From assembly GCA_037783415.1 (NCBI GenBank), contig JAZGTN010000014.1, positions 1,550,001-1,614,000 of the forward strand: a DNA stretch of 64,000 bases, written 5' to 3'. The stretch comes from Leptasterias polaris. Taxonomy: Eukaryota > Echinodermata > Asteroidea > Forcipulatida > Asteriidae. The translations under genes were made by a program, and so were the position numbers. This document shows, piece after piece, positions 1 to 12,749 of this stretch; the stretch's first letter is position 1; each line of letters starts with the position of its first letter. The notes beneath the pieces are model-generated. The model saw only the letters and a list, made by a program, of their open reading frames with translations. It was not told the origin of the DNA and searched no databases.

Positions 1-683
1 TTCATGTCGAAACTCATTAAATAAGTCGTTAACACTAATTTGACATTTAACATTAATTTGAAAGTCGGGCTGTATTGTGAACAACGCGTTGTTGTCGCAT
101 GCATGACAATGTGATGGTTGAGGTTTTTCCAACCTCCCAGGATCACATTGACCATCATGAAACATAAGAAAAACATGTTCGGGAGCAACAATTCCCAGTT
201 CAATTAATTTATTATAATATTGCTACAATTTACAATGGTTGCCAAAACGGTAGGGACAATTCGAACTATACAATGCCCATATGAGGGGCAGAGTGGAACC
301 CCCCATCCCCATTTTGTCCATACTTGAACACACTATTTTCCTCTTGTAAAGAAGTATTTCCCAAAATAAAAAAACATCTAAAGAATTTCAGAGATTCCAA
401 GCTACGATGCAGACACAATAGGGGGGTGGGTATACCATCATGCCCCATATCGAGCACAAAATGTATAAGACAATGGATAGGCTAACCAAGGGTGGATTTA
501 TCTTTCTCTGTTTTAAACAGTGACTGCTATTTTAAATATGTAGATCATTAGCCGATAGCAAAAACAAGAGAACTGGAAACGAAATGCAAAATAACAAAAT
601 CCCTGCGCACCTCAACAATGAATTTTCAGTATTTTTTTGTAACACACAACATTTGTTTTCAACAATGGTTGAGCAACTGGCAA
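1..683. other. Intergenic, no gene seen
   Basis: AT-rich sequence. Short open frames on the minus strand (about 60-70 codons) show no recognisable domain, codon bias or paralog in the window. I see no RNA gene and no clear repeat. Confidence 0.6.
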
Positions 684-832
684 GTCTATGGCCGTGTCCG
701 AATTGGCGGCTACAGCTACGGCTACGGCTAGATTTCCGCGTCATCGTGCATTGAAGTATAGGACGTCCTTAGCAACACCCTTAGAAACAGCCGTAGCCGT
801 AGCTGTAGCCGCCAATTCGGATACGGTCTATG
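684..832. mobile_element. Small MITE-like inverted repeat with possible TSD
   Basis: Two near-identical inverted arms, about 691-729 and 789-825, share the core CCGAATTGGCGGCTACAG followed by repeats of CTACGG. They flank a spacer of about 60 bp. The direct heptamer GTCTATG sits immediately outside both arms (684-690 and 826-832) and looks like a target-site duplication. It has no coding capacity; the short plus-strand open frame across it is just the palindrome. A 7-8 bp TSD would suit a hAT-type MITE, but I do not recognise the family. Confidence 0.6.
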
Positions 833-889
833 ACTCTGACGTAGCAAAATCAAGGTCAGTCTGTGCGTGTCGGCCGTAAATAAATGACT

Positions 890-1200
890 AGAATTTACAA
901 TGAACAAACTAATAGCAACGTAACAATAGTATTAAAATAAACCCACAAAATAGCAAATATACGACAAAAACAACAAACAAAACAAATATAATACACGTAG
1001 CAAATATAACAAGTGTAACATGTACATAAACAAAAACCAAAACAATAACAAGCTTGACAAATATACCCAATATAATAAATACAAAATAATAGACCACAAG
1101 GGAAATTAAATATAGAGATTATTACACATACAACGAATAACAAATATAACAAATTCGACCAATAATACAAGAGTAGACATCAACAAGATAAAGATATATA
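890..1200. repeat. A-rich degenerate simple repeat
   Basis: Degenerate array of words such as AACAAATATAAC and ACAAAACAAATA on the plus strand. It produces overlapping Cys/Tyr/Ile/Val-rich open frames on the minus strand in two frames. That is a composition effect and not evidence for a gene. Confidence 0.55.
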
Positions 1201-2415
1201 GACAAGAATGTCCATTATCAGATTTCACAATTTACGGCCACAAAGTCAAATTTCCTAGTCTAAATGTCAATCCACATGACAAGCACGGGTCTCGAGCTCC
1301 CCCTGAATATTTGTTTGCAATAAAGCAGTGTTATTACCGAGGAAGGAAACCCTCCATGGTTATATCAAATGAATTCCTCCCGAAATGACATGATCAATTT
1401 AAAGGGATAGTTCAACATTTTGTGTCCTGGCTATTAAAACTGTAACATTTCAAGCAGATGTTATAACTTCACCGGGGATAAATTTAAGACTGTGATTAAT
1501 AGTTTTGTTTACCAAACCGATGCTTTTATAAGCACAACTCAGCCGTATTTACTTGAACCTTACTGTAAGCCTGCTGACCATGTCACCTTTGGGAGTGTAT
1601 AATATCGCATGTTTACAAAAACTGCACAAAGGATTTCAGTATATATATTTTTGTTTCTGTTTTACAGTATTTTCTTAAAATTTCATGTAAACTTTATATT
1701 TTAATGTTTTTTTTATGTTTATGACAAGCACTGTTCAATTCAGCCTTTAGGCTGCAGGGAGTTTTTTGAATAAACCAATAACAACAGAAACATAAAAAAG
1801 TTAAGTAGAAAATTAACGAAAAAATAAACCGGACTTCTTGCAGGCACAATTTGTTCACAAATTAAATGAGGAAAACATTACTTTACTAAATGGATGTTGC
1901 ACTGTGCGATTTCCATCAGTTTTTCATTATGAATTAAGGGGCACAACACAAAGGTGGTTTTTTCTCGTTTTTTTGTACAATTCTTGATTTCATGTTGTAA
2001 TTGTGACGTACAACTTGAACTTGTCATATAAAACGATAGTATCTTACCAGCAAGAAAACGCCTCGAAATTAGGTCACATTTTTGTAAACAAGGTTACTTG
2101 GTCAAGGTCTGGTTAGTATATAAATATTGACTGTTTTTACTCGTGTTGTGGGTAAAACTACGACTCCCGATGTGATCCCCAAGTTAGCCTCGGGAAAAAT
2201 AGACCGCTCCATTGATCACCGAGAGAGTTGTAGTTTTAACCAAGAGACGAGTACAGGCAGTCAATATTTGCTCTATAACAACACACACATGTTTTGTACC
2301 AAGACGTCTATGTACAAAGTAGTATATCAGTTGATACGGGTGTAGTACATGTACACTGGTTGCTTCGGGTGTAGTGCGTTGTGTTCTGGCGGCTTTTATA
2401 GTAACAAATAAGCTA
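1201..2415. other. Intergenic, possible LINE 3' tail
   Basis: No gene seen. At about 1,735-1,785 a CTGCAGGGAG stretch followed by GAATAAACC resembles the polyadenylation-signal end of a non-LTR retrotransposon, but nothing upstream supports a reverse transcriptase. The rest is AT-rich unique-looking sequence. Confidence 0.4.
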
Positions 2416-2419
2416 TATC

Positions 2420-2835
2420 ATATAACGGGTCATACTTGCCCATGGGCTGGACCCCATGCGACCCGGAATCCGTGTCAATTCTGACAGGGATTTTTAAGGT
2501 CTGTTTTAGTTTTTTGGGTTTTTAATATGAATATTTGTGTATACATGTCTATATGATTAGTCGCCATATGCAATTAGATCTTGTACACACATTTTTCGTA
2601 ACACTTCCGGGTCAACATTGACCCTGATCCATGGTCCCGTGGAGACTGACCCCTTTCTGGGTCAGTAAGACCTGGAATCTGTGTCAAAATGACCCTAACA
2701 AAAAGGGTCAAAATGACGCAGAATCCGACCTAAAATACAATTTTGTTAACCACTTTCCGGATCAGCCTGTTCCGGAATTGGGTCTTGGCCTCTTTGGACC
2801 CTGAATCCGGGTCAATTCTGACCCGGGATGACCCG
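2420..2835. repeat. GACCCGGAAT-type dispersed repeat, copy 1
   Basis: Dense cluster of GACCCGGAATCCG, GGGTCAATTCTGACCC and related palindromic words. The two ends (about 2,425-2,500 and 2,750-2,830) are roughly inverted relative to each other, which suggests a decayed foldback or MITE. Four more patches of the same vocabulary occur near 6.6, 7.2, 21.0 and 28.3 kb. Confidence 0.6.
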
Positions 2836-3290
2836 TAAGCTTTCAAATGGCAATATTTTCACAATTTTCAATGTGGTCTTTATTTACTTCATACTTCAAA
2901 GAATCTGATACCGATCGTTAATTAGCCCCCGACACATTATGTCTCTGACAAAAGGGAAAGCCTTGCCTGCATGGGACATTGACATTTTCATGAACAACTT
3001 ATCTCGCCCAAGGCGCATCGAGACTCATATATGATAACATCATCACGAACCACTTGAAGCCGCCGAAGTGTTTAAGACAGAATCACATTAAATTTGCCCT
3101 GGTTTCTTTTTTTTTACGCGTAGTGCGAACTTTTCTACCCCCGGGAGGGGCTCCAGTATGTTTCATGTAAATTTAATTAAAAAATAAAGCTCGGTTGCAT
3201 GAGTTTATAAAATCCAAAAAGTAATAAATACAAAATACAAAATACAAAATTCATTACATAAGTGCTTTTTCTGCCAACTGTGTTTCATGT
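2836..3290. other. Intergenic, no gene seen
   Basis: AT-rich sequence with a short ACAAAATACAAAAT simple repeat near 3,225-3,250. Nothing else is recognisable. Confidence 0.5.
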
Positions 3291-3291
3291 T

Positions 3292-3638
3292 TTAAAGGCA
3301 GGGTATACTGTTGGTAGTTACAAGTTAATGGCCACAAACACTTACTTGGTTAAAGAGGACTGGAGAGCTGTTGAAATTATACAACATTGTTAGAAAAGAC
3401 AGTCGACACCCTTTGAAGTAGTGTAGTTTTAGGGAAGGAGGTGAAGTTTGAATCTGAGAAAGGCTTCAGATGAAGCCTTTCTCACGCATCTGAATGCATA
3501 TTCATTATTTCTGTCATTATTTTCTTCCAGGTTTGATGACCAATTGAGCCCAAATTTTCACAGGTTTGTTATTAATGCATATGTAAGGATACACCAAGTT
3601 CGGATACTTGTATTTGACAATTACCAACCCTGCCTTAA
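3292..3638. mobile_element. TTAA-flanked MITE, copy 1
   Basis: TTAA at 3292-3295 is followed by AAGGCAGGGT and TTGGTAGTTAC. The right end is the inverse (GACAATTACCAA then ACCCTGCC) followed by TTAA at 3635-3638. This fits a TTAA-target MITE (piggyBac- or Kolobok-like by target choice). The interior has an 11-bp hairpin, GAGAAAGGCTT with AAGCCTTTCTC, at about 3,457-3,483, and the phrases CAATTGAGCCCA and ATGCATATGT that recur in the copy at 9.85 kb. I recall this consensus as abundant in sea star genomes; that recall is not verified. Confidence 0.7.
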
Positions 3639-3639
3639 A

Positions 3640-5125
3640 GACTTTTCATAACCAAAATGTATGAATACATTAATTGGTTGTTATGATTTTAAAGCACTGC
3701 TAGCTCAAGATAAGCGGTTGAGGCAAAACATAAATAAAAATACACAGTTTGCTTTTTAGAAATTATTCGTGACTGCTAAGAACCGGCTAAGTGTTTTTAT
3801 AAATCTGTAATCCTTTCAAGTAACGACTTATACGAAATAACACTCTGGTGACACTGTTGTAAAAACAAACATGTCCACGCAAAGGTTAACGAGTTTTGTG
3901 GGTTTTTTGCGCACAAATAAATTATTGTGCATCCTAATAGTAATATACTCACTTGGAGTTACCTAAACTAACGTGTTTCCGTTCTTCTTCTTTTTAGTCT
4001 TGAGTTTGAAACTATAATGTATAAATTATAGTTCTTTGAGTTTGAACTTATTTATAAAACATGCTTCTGTTTCCGCATCATTTGACAGTTATCTTTCGTC
4101 AACTGCAATTTGATCGTACAAACCTATTGCTGGGCAACCGCCTACTTAGAGTTGTGCACTCGGCAGACGCACAAATGCGTATTATGCGTCACGCCACTAT
4201 CATCATTGATCTCCATTAAATAATGGAGATTAATAACTATCACTGTATCAGCCCATAGAAAAGGGTAGTATTAGTGCGCACGCGCGATGTTCAATTTACA
4301 TTATTTCGTGGGAAGGGTCTGTGAAATCTGGCCACACGATTGAACATTTGAACTTGGCTGTTTCCGAAACAAAAAAAAAACCCCAAAAAACAAGCGTCCA
4401 ATTGTTTGTTGACTCACAAACCTATTATTATAGCAGAATTTATTTGAATGTGATTAATTAAAATTGCCATAATGCCTGTTTGGTTGACAACTATTAAGGA
4501 ATATTAACACAACGAGTGATATAAACCATATCGGGTTATGGTTCTTCAAGAACCTAGTGACAAATTTTCATACGAATTAATCCCGGCCTTGATTTTACGC
4601 ATGAAGTCCTTCGCCATGAGAAGCTGTACCAGTTTAATTTCTTTGACAAGCTTAAGTCATATTAACCCGAACCGAAATAGGCATTTGAGTTTGCATTATT
4701 TATAAGCCGTTTCCATGACAACCGCTGAATCTGCGACTGTATTCTCGTCACAGCGTTTAATTTAACATCGCGGCTGCAATTTATGTGAATAGTTCTGCAG
4801 CATGCCTTGTCACTTTTAGTACATGTATTAGATACAAAGGCTATAACTCTTTGATGTATCGCCGTTTGCGGGGCTTTTAAAACCCATTATTTACAATCGT
4901 TTTCGGTTAAATCCAGAATGAGACTTTGCCACTTTTTTCCTTCAGACAAGAACGCGATTATGCTAAGAGCTAGACTGATCTTAACTGCAAATCACTCTGA
5001 AAACAAAAATGCTAAGCAAAGTGTGATGTTACAATAAAAATCACTATGGCAATACTGACAAAACATCTTAAGATGAATCTTAGTGCTTTGCGAAATTGGT
5101 TTCAGTGCCCAATTTCATAGATAAT
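3640..5125. other. Intergenic, no gene seen
   Basis: AT-rich, unique-looking sequence. A short palindrome (ATCTCCATTA with TAATGGAGAT) lies near 4,210-4,233. No open frame with a recognisable domain. Confidence 0.5.
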
Positions 5126-5129
5126 GTAC

Positions 5130-5330
5130 ATATGCATGATTGTAGAGCTGACAAAATAGTTGCGGACAGTGTTCATGTTTTGTGTGACCAACCAAGTATA
5201 CATGAAACAACAAGCTAAAAAACCGTGCCCGATTAGCATGTAAACACATTGTCCTTAAATTTGGTTGTTACATCCGAAATCAGCTGATGCGTTATTTTAG
5301 GTTTTCAGACACCCTAACATTCTCTTCATT
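5130..5330. repeat. Dispersed repeat R1, copy A
   Basis: Shares ordered blocks with 24,765-24,990 in the same orientation: GAGCTGACAAAATAGTT, then AGCATGTAAACACA with TGTCCT, then TTTGGTTGT and AGGTTTTCAGA. The two copies are diverged with indels, so this is an old dispersed repeat of unknown class. Confidence 0.5.
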
Positions 5331-6580
5331 TCATTTTATTATCTAAAAAGTGGAGCCGAGAAAATATAACTGATGCAGCAGCCAATAAGAAATAATCCAA
5401 ATATCATTTTAAAAAAAACCTTGACCTGTTTACAAAGAGAAATGAAAACATCCCAACGGTTCAAAAAAAAAAAAATTACCGGTCTAGATGGAAATGATAC
5501 TGAGGCATAACTTAAGCGGAAGTGGAGGTACATCTCGTTATGCCCACGAGGAGCATTCATTTCCCTTCAAACGTAATGACGCGGAATAAATTTCCGCTTT
5601 GAAAAAATAAAGATATTAGATAAAATATCCGGCGCCACACCCCAAATCAGAGGTTAGCCCCAATTGTTTATTCAAAGAAGTGTTTTCCGAGCACAACACG
5701 ATTTACATGTTTTTTTTGGTAAACGTAGACCTACTATTTTTAAGTATCAACAATAAAATACAAAATGTGAACATTATTCTTTTGCGTTTTTTTTATATAT
5801 TTATATTTTTTATTCGTTAGTAGTTTATGTTTTTTCAGGTTGGTTCTATGGTCACCTTCCGTCAGACAAGATGATACAAATTATTTCTCATACTAAAAAC
5901 AGACTAAGATTTGGATGCTTGCTGTGTGTATACTGTATCGAATCAGACGAAGAGACGATGCGCTGCAGTCAGTTTTCAGGGGGGGGGGGGGGTCATATAA
6001 TTCATATGATTACAAAAGCATTGAAAGTTATGCACTGAATATATTTGCAAGTTTTGTTATTCATGTTGATTATTATTTTTTGGTTCCCTTGCAGATTGGA
6101 TTAAAAATGCGGTTACTCCATCGTGACAGAAGAACTACAGATGGGACCTCGTTGCATGGGGCTTCCTAATCAAGCACCTATCAAGTAGCAGCTTAAAATA
6201 AGGTGATATTTTAGAAACAAGTTTTTATAATTATCCTATTTACACAGGAAATGTGCACACTGTCTTTAATATTGTACGATGTATAAAGCAAACAGGTTAA
6301 TGGGAGAATGCGCATTGTAAGATGGTGACGTTGAATGGCACAATGGTATAATGGATGACGTCATGACGTTTATGACTCAACGTCATTAGTCATTTGGATG
6401 ACAGCCAGGCTCATCGGGCATCCTTCAAGGCTCCATTCTTAGTCCTAAAGCGCAATATTGAGGATGCCAATGATACGAAACTTCAGAGGTGTTTGGAAAA
6501 TGATACTGAGGAAATTGAAAAAGAACATTTTCTGAACAAGCACTAATTAAATACCTAACAAAACATTGAACACTCAAAAA
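5331..6580. other. Intergenic with poly(G) tract
   Basis: No gene seen. An uninterrupted run of 14 G lies at 5979-5992. Short open frames on both strands lack domains. Confidence 0.5.
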
Positions 6581-6584
6581 CCTC

Positions 6585-6800
6585 ACGGATCAGAGTAGAC
6601 ACGAATTCCGGGTCCCCAGGAGGCCTGATCAATTTATGGAAATTAACTCGAATTCTGCGTCAGTTTTGCCCAATTTCTGGGTATTTTGACACAGATTCCG
6701 GGTCATTATACTGACCAAGAAATGGGCCACTGGATCGAGAATCCTTGTCAATTCTGACTCGAGAGTGTTGAGAGCATTCAGGACCTGACCCATTGTTTGG
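6585..6800. repeat. GACCCGGAAT-type dispersed repeat, copy 2
   Basis: Contains ACGAATTCCGGGTCC, TTCTGCGTCAGTTTTGCCC, CAGATTCCGGGTCA and GTCAATTCTGACTCGAG. The order and wording match the patches near 7.2 and 21.0 kb. The short minus-strand open frame here is a by-product of the repeat. Confidence 0.55.
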
Positions 6801-7145
6801 CTTTTTCAGGTTACAGCATAATTTGATTAAATTCTTACAGGTTGGTGTTACGGTGGCGTCATTGAAAACCACATGATGGAAAGTCGGCATAATGTTTTAA
6901 AATCCGAATATGTATCACGCCTGTGAAGTGAGTGGAGTTAACACCATACTGTCGGACTATAACTGGACATCACTCGGTAAGATACGTGAACAAAGTTTCA
7001 CTGCCAATTGTTTTCTACATCAGCAACAGTTTATCACTGAAATACTCGAAAATATATGTTATGAATTTGATGAATAATTTTGGTGTCAAATATGCCGTCT
7101 AATCATGTTACTTGTTTTGCTTCGTTGAAGCAAACTACGCGATGT
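6801..7145. other. Spacer between two repeat patches
   Basis: AT-rich sequence between two copies of the same repeat. No gene or motif recognised. Confidence 0.45.
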
Positions 7146-7149
7146 AACA

Positions 7150-7335
7150 TTTCAGAATTGACCCAGATTTCGACTCCCGGGGGTCTGACCCCTTTCTGTG
7201 CCAGGCTTGCCCGGAAACTGGTTAAAGATTTGATTTTAACAAGGAATCTGCGTCAGCTTGACCCATTTCTGGGTAATTTTTACATAATTTCCGGGTCAAG
7301 TTCCGGCCGTGGTACCCAGAATCCTGGTCAGTTTT
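7150..7335. repeat. GACCCGGAAT-type dispersed repeat, copy 3
   Basis: Includes AATTGACCCAGATTTCG, TCTGCGTCAGCTTGACCC, ATTTCTGGGTAATTTT and ATTTCCGGGTCAAG. The central block is nearly identical to 21,085-21,120. Confidence 0.55.
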
Positions 7336-9844
7336 TGAGTGCATTGGTTTATCATGTTAGAAGAACAAATGAGTTATGTTATAATTTTTTTCTTAATAAA
7401 AAACACCCCCAAAAGACAAAAAAAAAAAACCACCGTAATGTTCGCCGAGCACACGGTGGACGTGCTTATGTGCCATCTGTATAGATCCCTTAGGGTGCCA
7501 GCATAATATAGCAACGACCGAATCCGATACTAAGTTCTTTTCCCCGTATCATCCCTTTAAAATAATAACGCGGCAGCGAGGGGGGGGGGGGGGGGGGGGT
7601 GAGTTGTACCGTAGCTCACGCGGCGGTGATGCGCAGACGAAACGCCGTAGGGCGCACTTCCGCCTTGCCCGTATTTCCACCGTGAATCGTCAGGGAGACC
7701 GAACCTGCTTAAAAAACATAAGGTGCACTATCGGTGACATTGCATCAATGCAGCCTTCTGACACGAGACATTTGGCTGGAAAGCTTTTTATACACGCAAG
7801 TCCTTTATGGTTATAAGCCTGCACCACTATCACATTTACAAAGACGACTGCAATCAAGACTATCTTGGGGTCGATAATGCAAGGTGTTAAGTTTGACACG
7901 TGATGTCACTCGCTAAACCCTATCGTGTGAAAAAGGCAGCACTATCGTAAAGCGATGTCTACATTCAAGACTAGCTTCATCACACGAGCTTTATGTAAAA
8001 AGAAATGTCTTTCCGGTAACGAATTGCAACTTCTTGAATTATGAATATTATTTTAAGAAAGATTATGTCTGTAGATGTGTGAGAAAGTGGCATCGTCAAA
8101 ATATATTAACTTCACGATCTTGGAGAAGGTTGTTATATTTACACACGGGCGAAGTTGCGCCGAGTGTTTGTGTCTCGTGTACAGGTTCGTTTCGGTGGCC
8201 ATTTTATTTCATAAAAATAAGTTTCACATTTTAGACCCAAGCAATTAGTGACGTTTTATACAATTTTCCCGTAATCTTTTATAAGTTATAAGTTATAAGT
8301 TTTTGGAATATTCTTTCTTTTTAAGCAGTTTATTGCATGCCTAAGTATAAACAAAGAAGAGATTTTTTTGTTCTTGTTGGAAAATGTAGTTTTTTTTAAA
8401 ACACCCTTCATGTTTAGACATTATAGCAGTATGACTATAAACCGCATAACTTTTAAGCATAATCAAACTTTCGGAATATTAGCTTTAATGCAGTTTCTTT
8501 TATTATTAATATAAAAAACCCAAAACTTATTAATACTAATAAACGGTGTTTGGTGATCAATAGTTGATTGTCAATGCCTTTAAGAGTCGATCATATTCAG
8601 CCTCAGCGGAAACTCATATTTTACAGAAGGCTGCAAGAACTAATTTAATAATATCAAATTAATTAAAAGTGGGCCAAGTCAAGCTGCAACCTTTTTCTAA
8701 CCAGAATGTGTGACCGATGTTAACTGTAATTTCCCCCATTGCCATGTAATAAATTACTGATACGGTTCGGTAAGTAATAACTGAGCACCACTCTCCCCCT
8801 CGGCTGCATGGTATCGCTAAAAGCCTTAACGGGGGCCCTGATAATATCGAACTGAGTTTCTGTTATTAAAGTTCTGGGAATTGGCTACCCGTGAAGAATG
8901 CCAGCCAGTGATGCACGAATGGCACCTTCTCTGTGTAATATGGCTATGGTCTGGGAAAGTGTGATTTCACCTCGGTTCAGGTCTCCCTTCTTCTTACCGC
9001 CAAGGAGATTTATTATAATTGTAGAAGAAACATTATAATGTGGGTGTTTTAGGAAGTGTGTTTTAGACATTGAACTTTGGACCAAGGGAAGACGAGTAAG
9101 AACAACAACAAGAGCGATAATAACAAATCTCAACAATCGGTACTTTTCGGTGCGATTTGTGTTTAGTCTCACAAATCGCAATAACTTTCGTATTAATTCA
9201 ATTAATTTGCTTTCATTATTCTCTTATGTCACCGGTATAATACAATGATTACCAAAATGAACGAATTAAGAACTTATATTTAGATTTAAAAAGATCCCGA
9301 CAAGAATCTCTCACATCTAAAGACAGTGTGTTTTGTTGCCAAGTACTGTATTTTGGGTACCATCTTTACCTGCAAGCTATAGACGAGGAATGATAAAGCC
9401 CTCCTAAACATTCTCAAGTTGTATTTGCATAATTTATGTTGTGACGTTAACGGACATCCGTCTCTCTGTTATATTCTACCCGCAACCAAGTCTTTGTTGT
9501 TCGTTACCATTGCTCGTAATTGCAGTTCTTGGACTTCGTGAAGAGAATTGTAGCTGACATTTTCTGCTCGTCGTTTTGTACGGACAGTCATGCCTGCAAG
9601 TACTTGACCCAACCATCACAGGAGCCTTCAATCACAATAGTCCCACTCTGCCCCGTGGACAAATTCTAAAACGGTTTCGATGACTGCTCAGAGGGGAGAG
9701 AGACTGAGTTGAAATTCTGATCATGAAAATTACGGCGAACACAGGATGTTCCTTTTCGTTCAACTTCATACATTAATCAAACACCGCAAAGGGTCACATA
9801 AAACCCAGACAAGAAAATGGTGTAAGGAGAGTTTTGTTGTACAT
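7336..9844. other. Intergenic with poly(G) tract, no gene seen
   Basis: A run of 20 G lies at 7580-7599. Short open frames around 7.6-7.9 kb and 8.9-9.2 kb have no recognisable domain and no paralog in the window. The rest is AT-rich. Confidence 0.5.
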
Positions 9845-10195
9845 GTATATATTAAAGGGAGTGTGTACCTTTGGTAATTGTTATACAAATTAATGACCAT
9901 TACTTGCATGGTAAGGTGCACCAGAGAGCTATTAATATTATATAATATTGTTAGAAACGACCCCCTTTGAAGTAATGTAGTTTTAGAGATTTGAATCTGA
10001 GAAAAGCTTCAGGCATGATGCCTTTCTCAGGCTTTATTGTATGCAATACGGGTGTTTTTCTTTCATTATTTTATTTCATTTTCCAATACCAATTGAGCCC
10101 ATATTTTCACAAGTTTTTTATTTTATGCATATGTTGGGAAGCACCAAGTAAGGATACTGGTGTTTGACACTCAATAGTATATCTTGCCTTCAAAT
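9845..10195. mobile_element. TTAA-type MITE, copy 2 (decayed)
   Basis: Colinear with the MITE at 3.3 kb: TTAAAGGGAG start, TTGGTAATTGT, ATTGTTAGAAACGA, CCCTTTGAAGTA, GTAGTTTTAGAG, the TGAGAAAAGCTTCAGG hairpin region, CAATTGAGCCCATATTTTCAC, ATGCATATGTTG, and a decayed right end ATATCTTGCCTTCA. The right-hand TTAA is lost. Confidence 0.65.
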
Positions 10196-11155
10196 GTGTG
10201 ATTTTAATAATTTAGTTATTCATAAAGAAGCTCATGTCGCATAAAAATTATCTATTTAAAGAGGCACAACATAGCCTTCAATTTTCGTAAAAAGTTGCTG
10301 CTTGGTATCTCTCTTTATCCCTTTAAGAGTTATAGTGTGTGATAAAGAAACGTAAGTTACCTTTTGGAAATACTGACACTAGGCTCTATTATCAGGATAT
10401 TTGTTCGCGTTCCGATAAGCAAAAGTGACCGCATGTCGGTACCCGTGGTAGGCACTAACATAAGTCATAGATAAAGGACTTTATGCCTATATCTATTGCA
10501 TCGTTTATTCATAGAGAAAGGTCCTTTCTCTATGGTTTATTGCTGCATTTATGTTTCCATCTTGACACACTATCGATAATCGCACGTGAGAATGAATGAA
10601 GTCTGCTATATTCAGTCCAACACACTTCACCCTCTTTGCCTTTGAGTGTCGAATAAAACCCCACATGATGACTGTACGTGCCGTAGCCCAGTCTCAGGTC
10701 ATCATGCGATACACCGTGTCTCAGGCCTAATGTACACATTGCACACTCTTTGTCACAGTGTCTTTAGTTGTCAAATATTTGGAAAGGATTATGTGCGGCC
10801 ACACTTTTGCATGTGTCTGTCTGCGTAAATCCATACCTGAAGCAACTGATTCAATCGATGGCACATTATTGTTGCTGTTTTGTTGATACATCTCGCATAG
10901 CCGGCTCAAATATATACAATTTTTAACAGACCGTTTTCACTTCGAAATCATCGGTTCAGTTGAAGGTCTTTCTCGCTTTTATTCTTATTTATTTAATTTA
11001 TTTATTTTATTTATTTATTTCCAGGCAGCACACATACAATACCTAAAAAGAGCTTAAAATTATATAAAAAGACTACAGAGAATAAGCCTGAGGACAACCA
11101 ACAAGCAAAAATAATCACAATCTAAAGGCGATATATATATATATGATTATAGTAC
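10196..11155. other. Intergenic, no gene seen
   Basis: Contains a TTTA/ATTT low-complexity patch near 10,980-11,022 and an (AT)n run near 11,131-11,144. Short overlapping open frames near 10.5-10.9 kb have no recognisable domain. Confidence 0.5.
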
Positions 11156-11159
11156 TGAA

Positions 11160-11385
11160 AAAATAACATAGGCACCCTAAGGAATTTCAAACCCAATTGC
11201 GATTTTGATTACATTGTTTGATATTTTCAAAACTCCCTGTATATGAAATGAAGGTATGATTATATTACTGGACAAAATTCCATAGGCACCCTAAGGAATT
11301 TCAAACCCAAGTTCGATTTTGATTATTAAACATTGTTTGATATTTTCAAAGCTCTCTGTATATGAAATGAAGGTAGGGTTTTTGT
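11160..11385. repeat. Local tandem duplication, about 114-bp unit
   Basis: The block beginning CATAGGCACCCTAAGGAAT occurs at 11,167 and again at 11,281. It continues through TTCAAACCCAA, GATTTTGATTA, CATTGTTTGATATTTTCAAA and TATATGAAATGAAGGTA in both copies, with few differences. This is two direct copies of a single unit. Confidence 0.8.
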
Positions 11386-12425
11386 CAACGAAATGCTGAT
11401 ACACAGGAAAAATTATAAAGAAGGATACAATAAAAGTCACAATGTGAACATTTCGGCTGATTACAGTCTCTACTTGCTGAACAAACAGCAAAGAAATGCC
11501 ACTGTATTTTCACACGAATATCAAATCCATCCTATGAGGTGATGTGAGAGCGGGTACCAACCAACCTAATATCTGTTCGTATAATTCACGAACGGACACC
11601 AACCCGTAGAAACCTGAGAACCTATTCATGCATGAATATCGTTTCTCTGATTCAAATGTTCTGGGGTAGGTTGACAAATTATCCAGACCATAATTAACTC
11701 GAAGTTAATCCTGTCAGAAATAGTGAATATCATCAAAAGCTGCAGTGCTCCTCACCGAGTCAGTTTTGATGGTCATTAATTTTTGGAGTAGGCCTACAAT
11801 ATCGTTTGTAGGCTAATGTTTGCTTGCTTCTTTGACATTGCGTAATTTGAATTCATGACTTTTTGTTTACCTTCGTCCAAACATCGCAAACTAACCGATT
11901 ATTCCCGTACGTCCACGCTACTTCTCAGGCATTGCCTTATTCCCACCCGTATTCTCAATTCAGCCCTCCCGAAGCCGACATTTTATTTTACTGGTATTGA
12001 TTTCCTATAAAGCTAACACGGTATATACTCGCAGACAAACATTCCAAGCCGAGGGGCTGACAAAACTCAGACTTATTACATTTGCCGATTGATTTTTGGG
12101 ATGCAGTGGTTAAGCGTGACCTTTCCACGCTACAAATACTGTTTTGTTGTATAGGACTCAAGGGAAGAGCATGGAGAGAGAAAAATGAAATGAAGTGGAA
12201 AAGAAGGATAGTTCTCGTACCAGTTTTCTTTTGCGGTTATTGGAAATGGCTAGTAAGATTTATGTATCTAATTAGACGGCTGAGGTTTACCACAGCGATA
12301 CTGAATAGTAACAGAATCAACCGAGAACGAAATCCGGACTTTACCCATTGTACGATCCGGTCTAATCTTACCAGGATCACAACACCTTGCCTGTTTTAAT
12401 GAAACCAACGGTATCCTTGATTGGA
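11386..12425. other. Intergenic, no gene seen
   Basis: No recognisable coding region. The plus-strand open frame at about 12.08-12.40 kb (105 codons) has no domain I recognise, and I do not call it. Confidence 0.45.
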
Positions 12426-12427
12426 GC

Positions 12428-12746
12428 CTCTGGGAACCCGGACTCTCTTTTTGTGTAATCCAGACTCTCCTTTTGTGTCACCCAGACTCTCATTTTGTGT
12501 TACCCGGACTCTCTATATGTGTTACCCGGACTCTCTATTTGTGTTACCCGGAATCTCTATTTGTGTTACCGGACTCTCCTGTTGTGTTACCCGGACTCTT
12601 CTGTTGTGTTTAATACCCGGACTCTCCTGTTGTGTTACCCGGATTCTCATGTTTCGTTACCCGGACTATCCTGTTGTGTTACCCAGACTCTCCTGAGTTG
12701 TGTTACCCAGACTCTCATGTTGTGTTACCCGGACTCCCCTGTTGTA
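12428..12746. repeat. 22-bp minisatellite, about 14 units
   Basis: Array of units close to TTACCCGGACTCTCCTGTTG plus TGTG/TGTT, period 22 bp. Variants include CATTTTG, CTATTTG and CTGTTG middles, one unit one base short and two units a few bases long. Two overlapping plus-strand open frames across it are repeat translations in different frames. Confidence 0.9.
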
Positions 12747-12749
12747 TGA

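Noticed and set aside
895..1170. Cys/Tyr-rich 91-codon open frame that looks membrane-like
   Set aside because: Low-complexity A-rich repeat read on the opposite strand; a second frame is also open over the same DNA.
12421..12749. Plus-strand Cys/Pro-rich open frames
   Set aside because: Overlapping frames across a 22-bp minisatellite; no domain and no start context.
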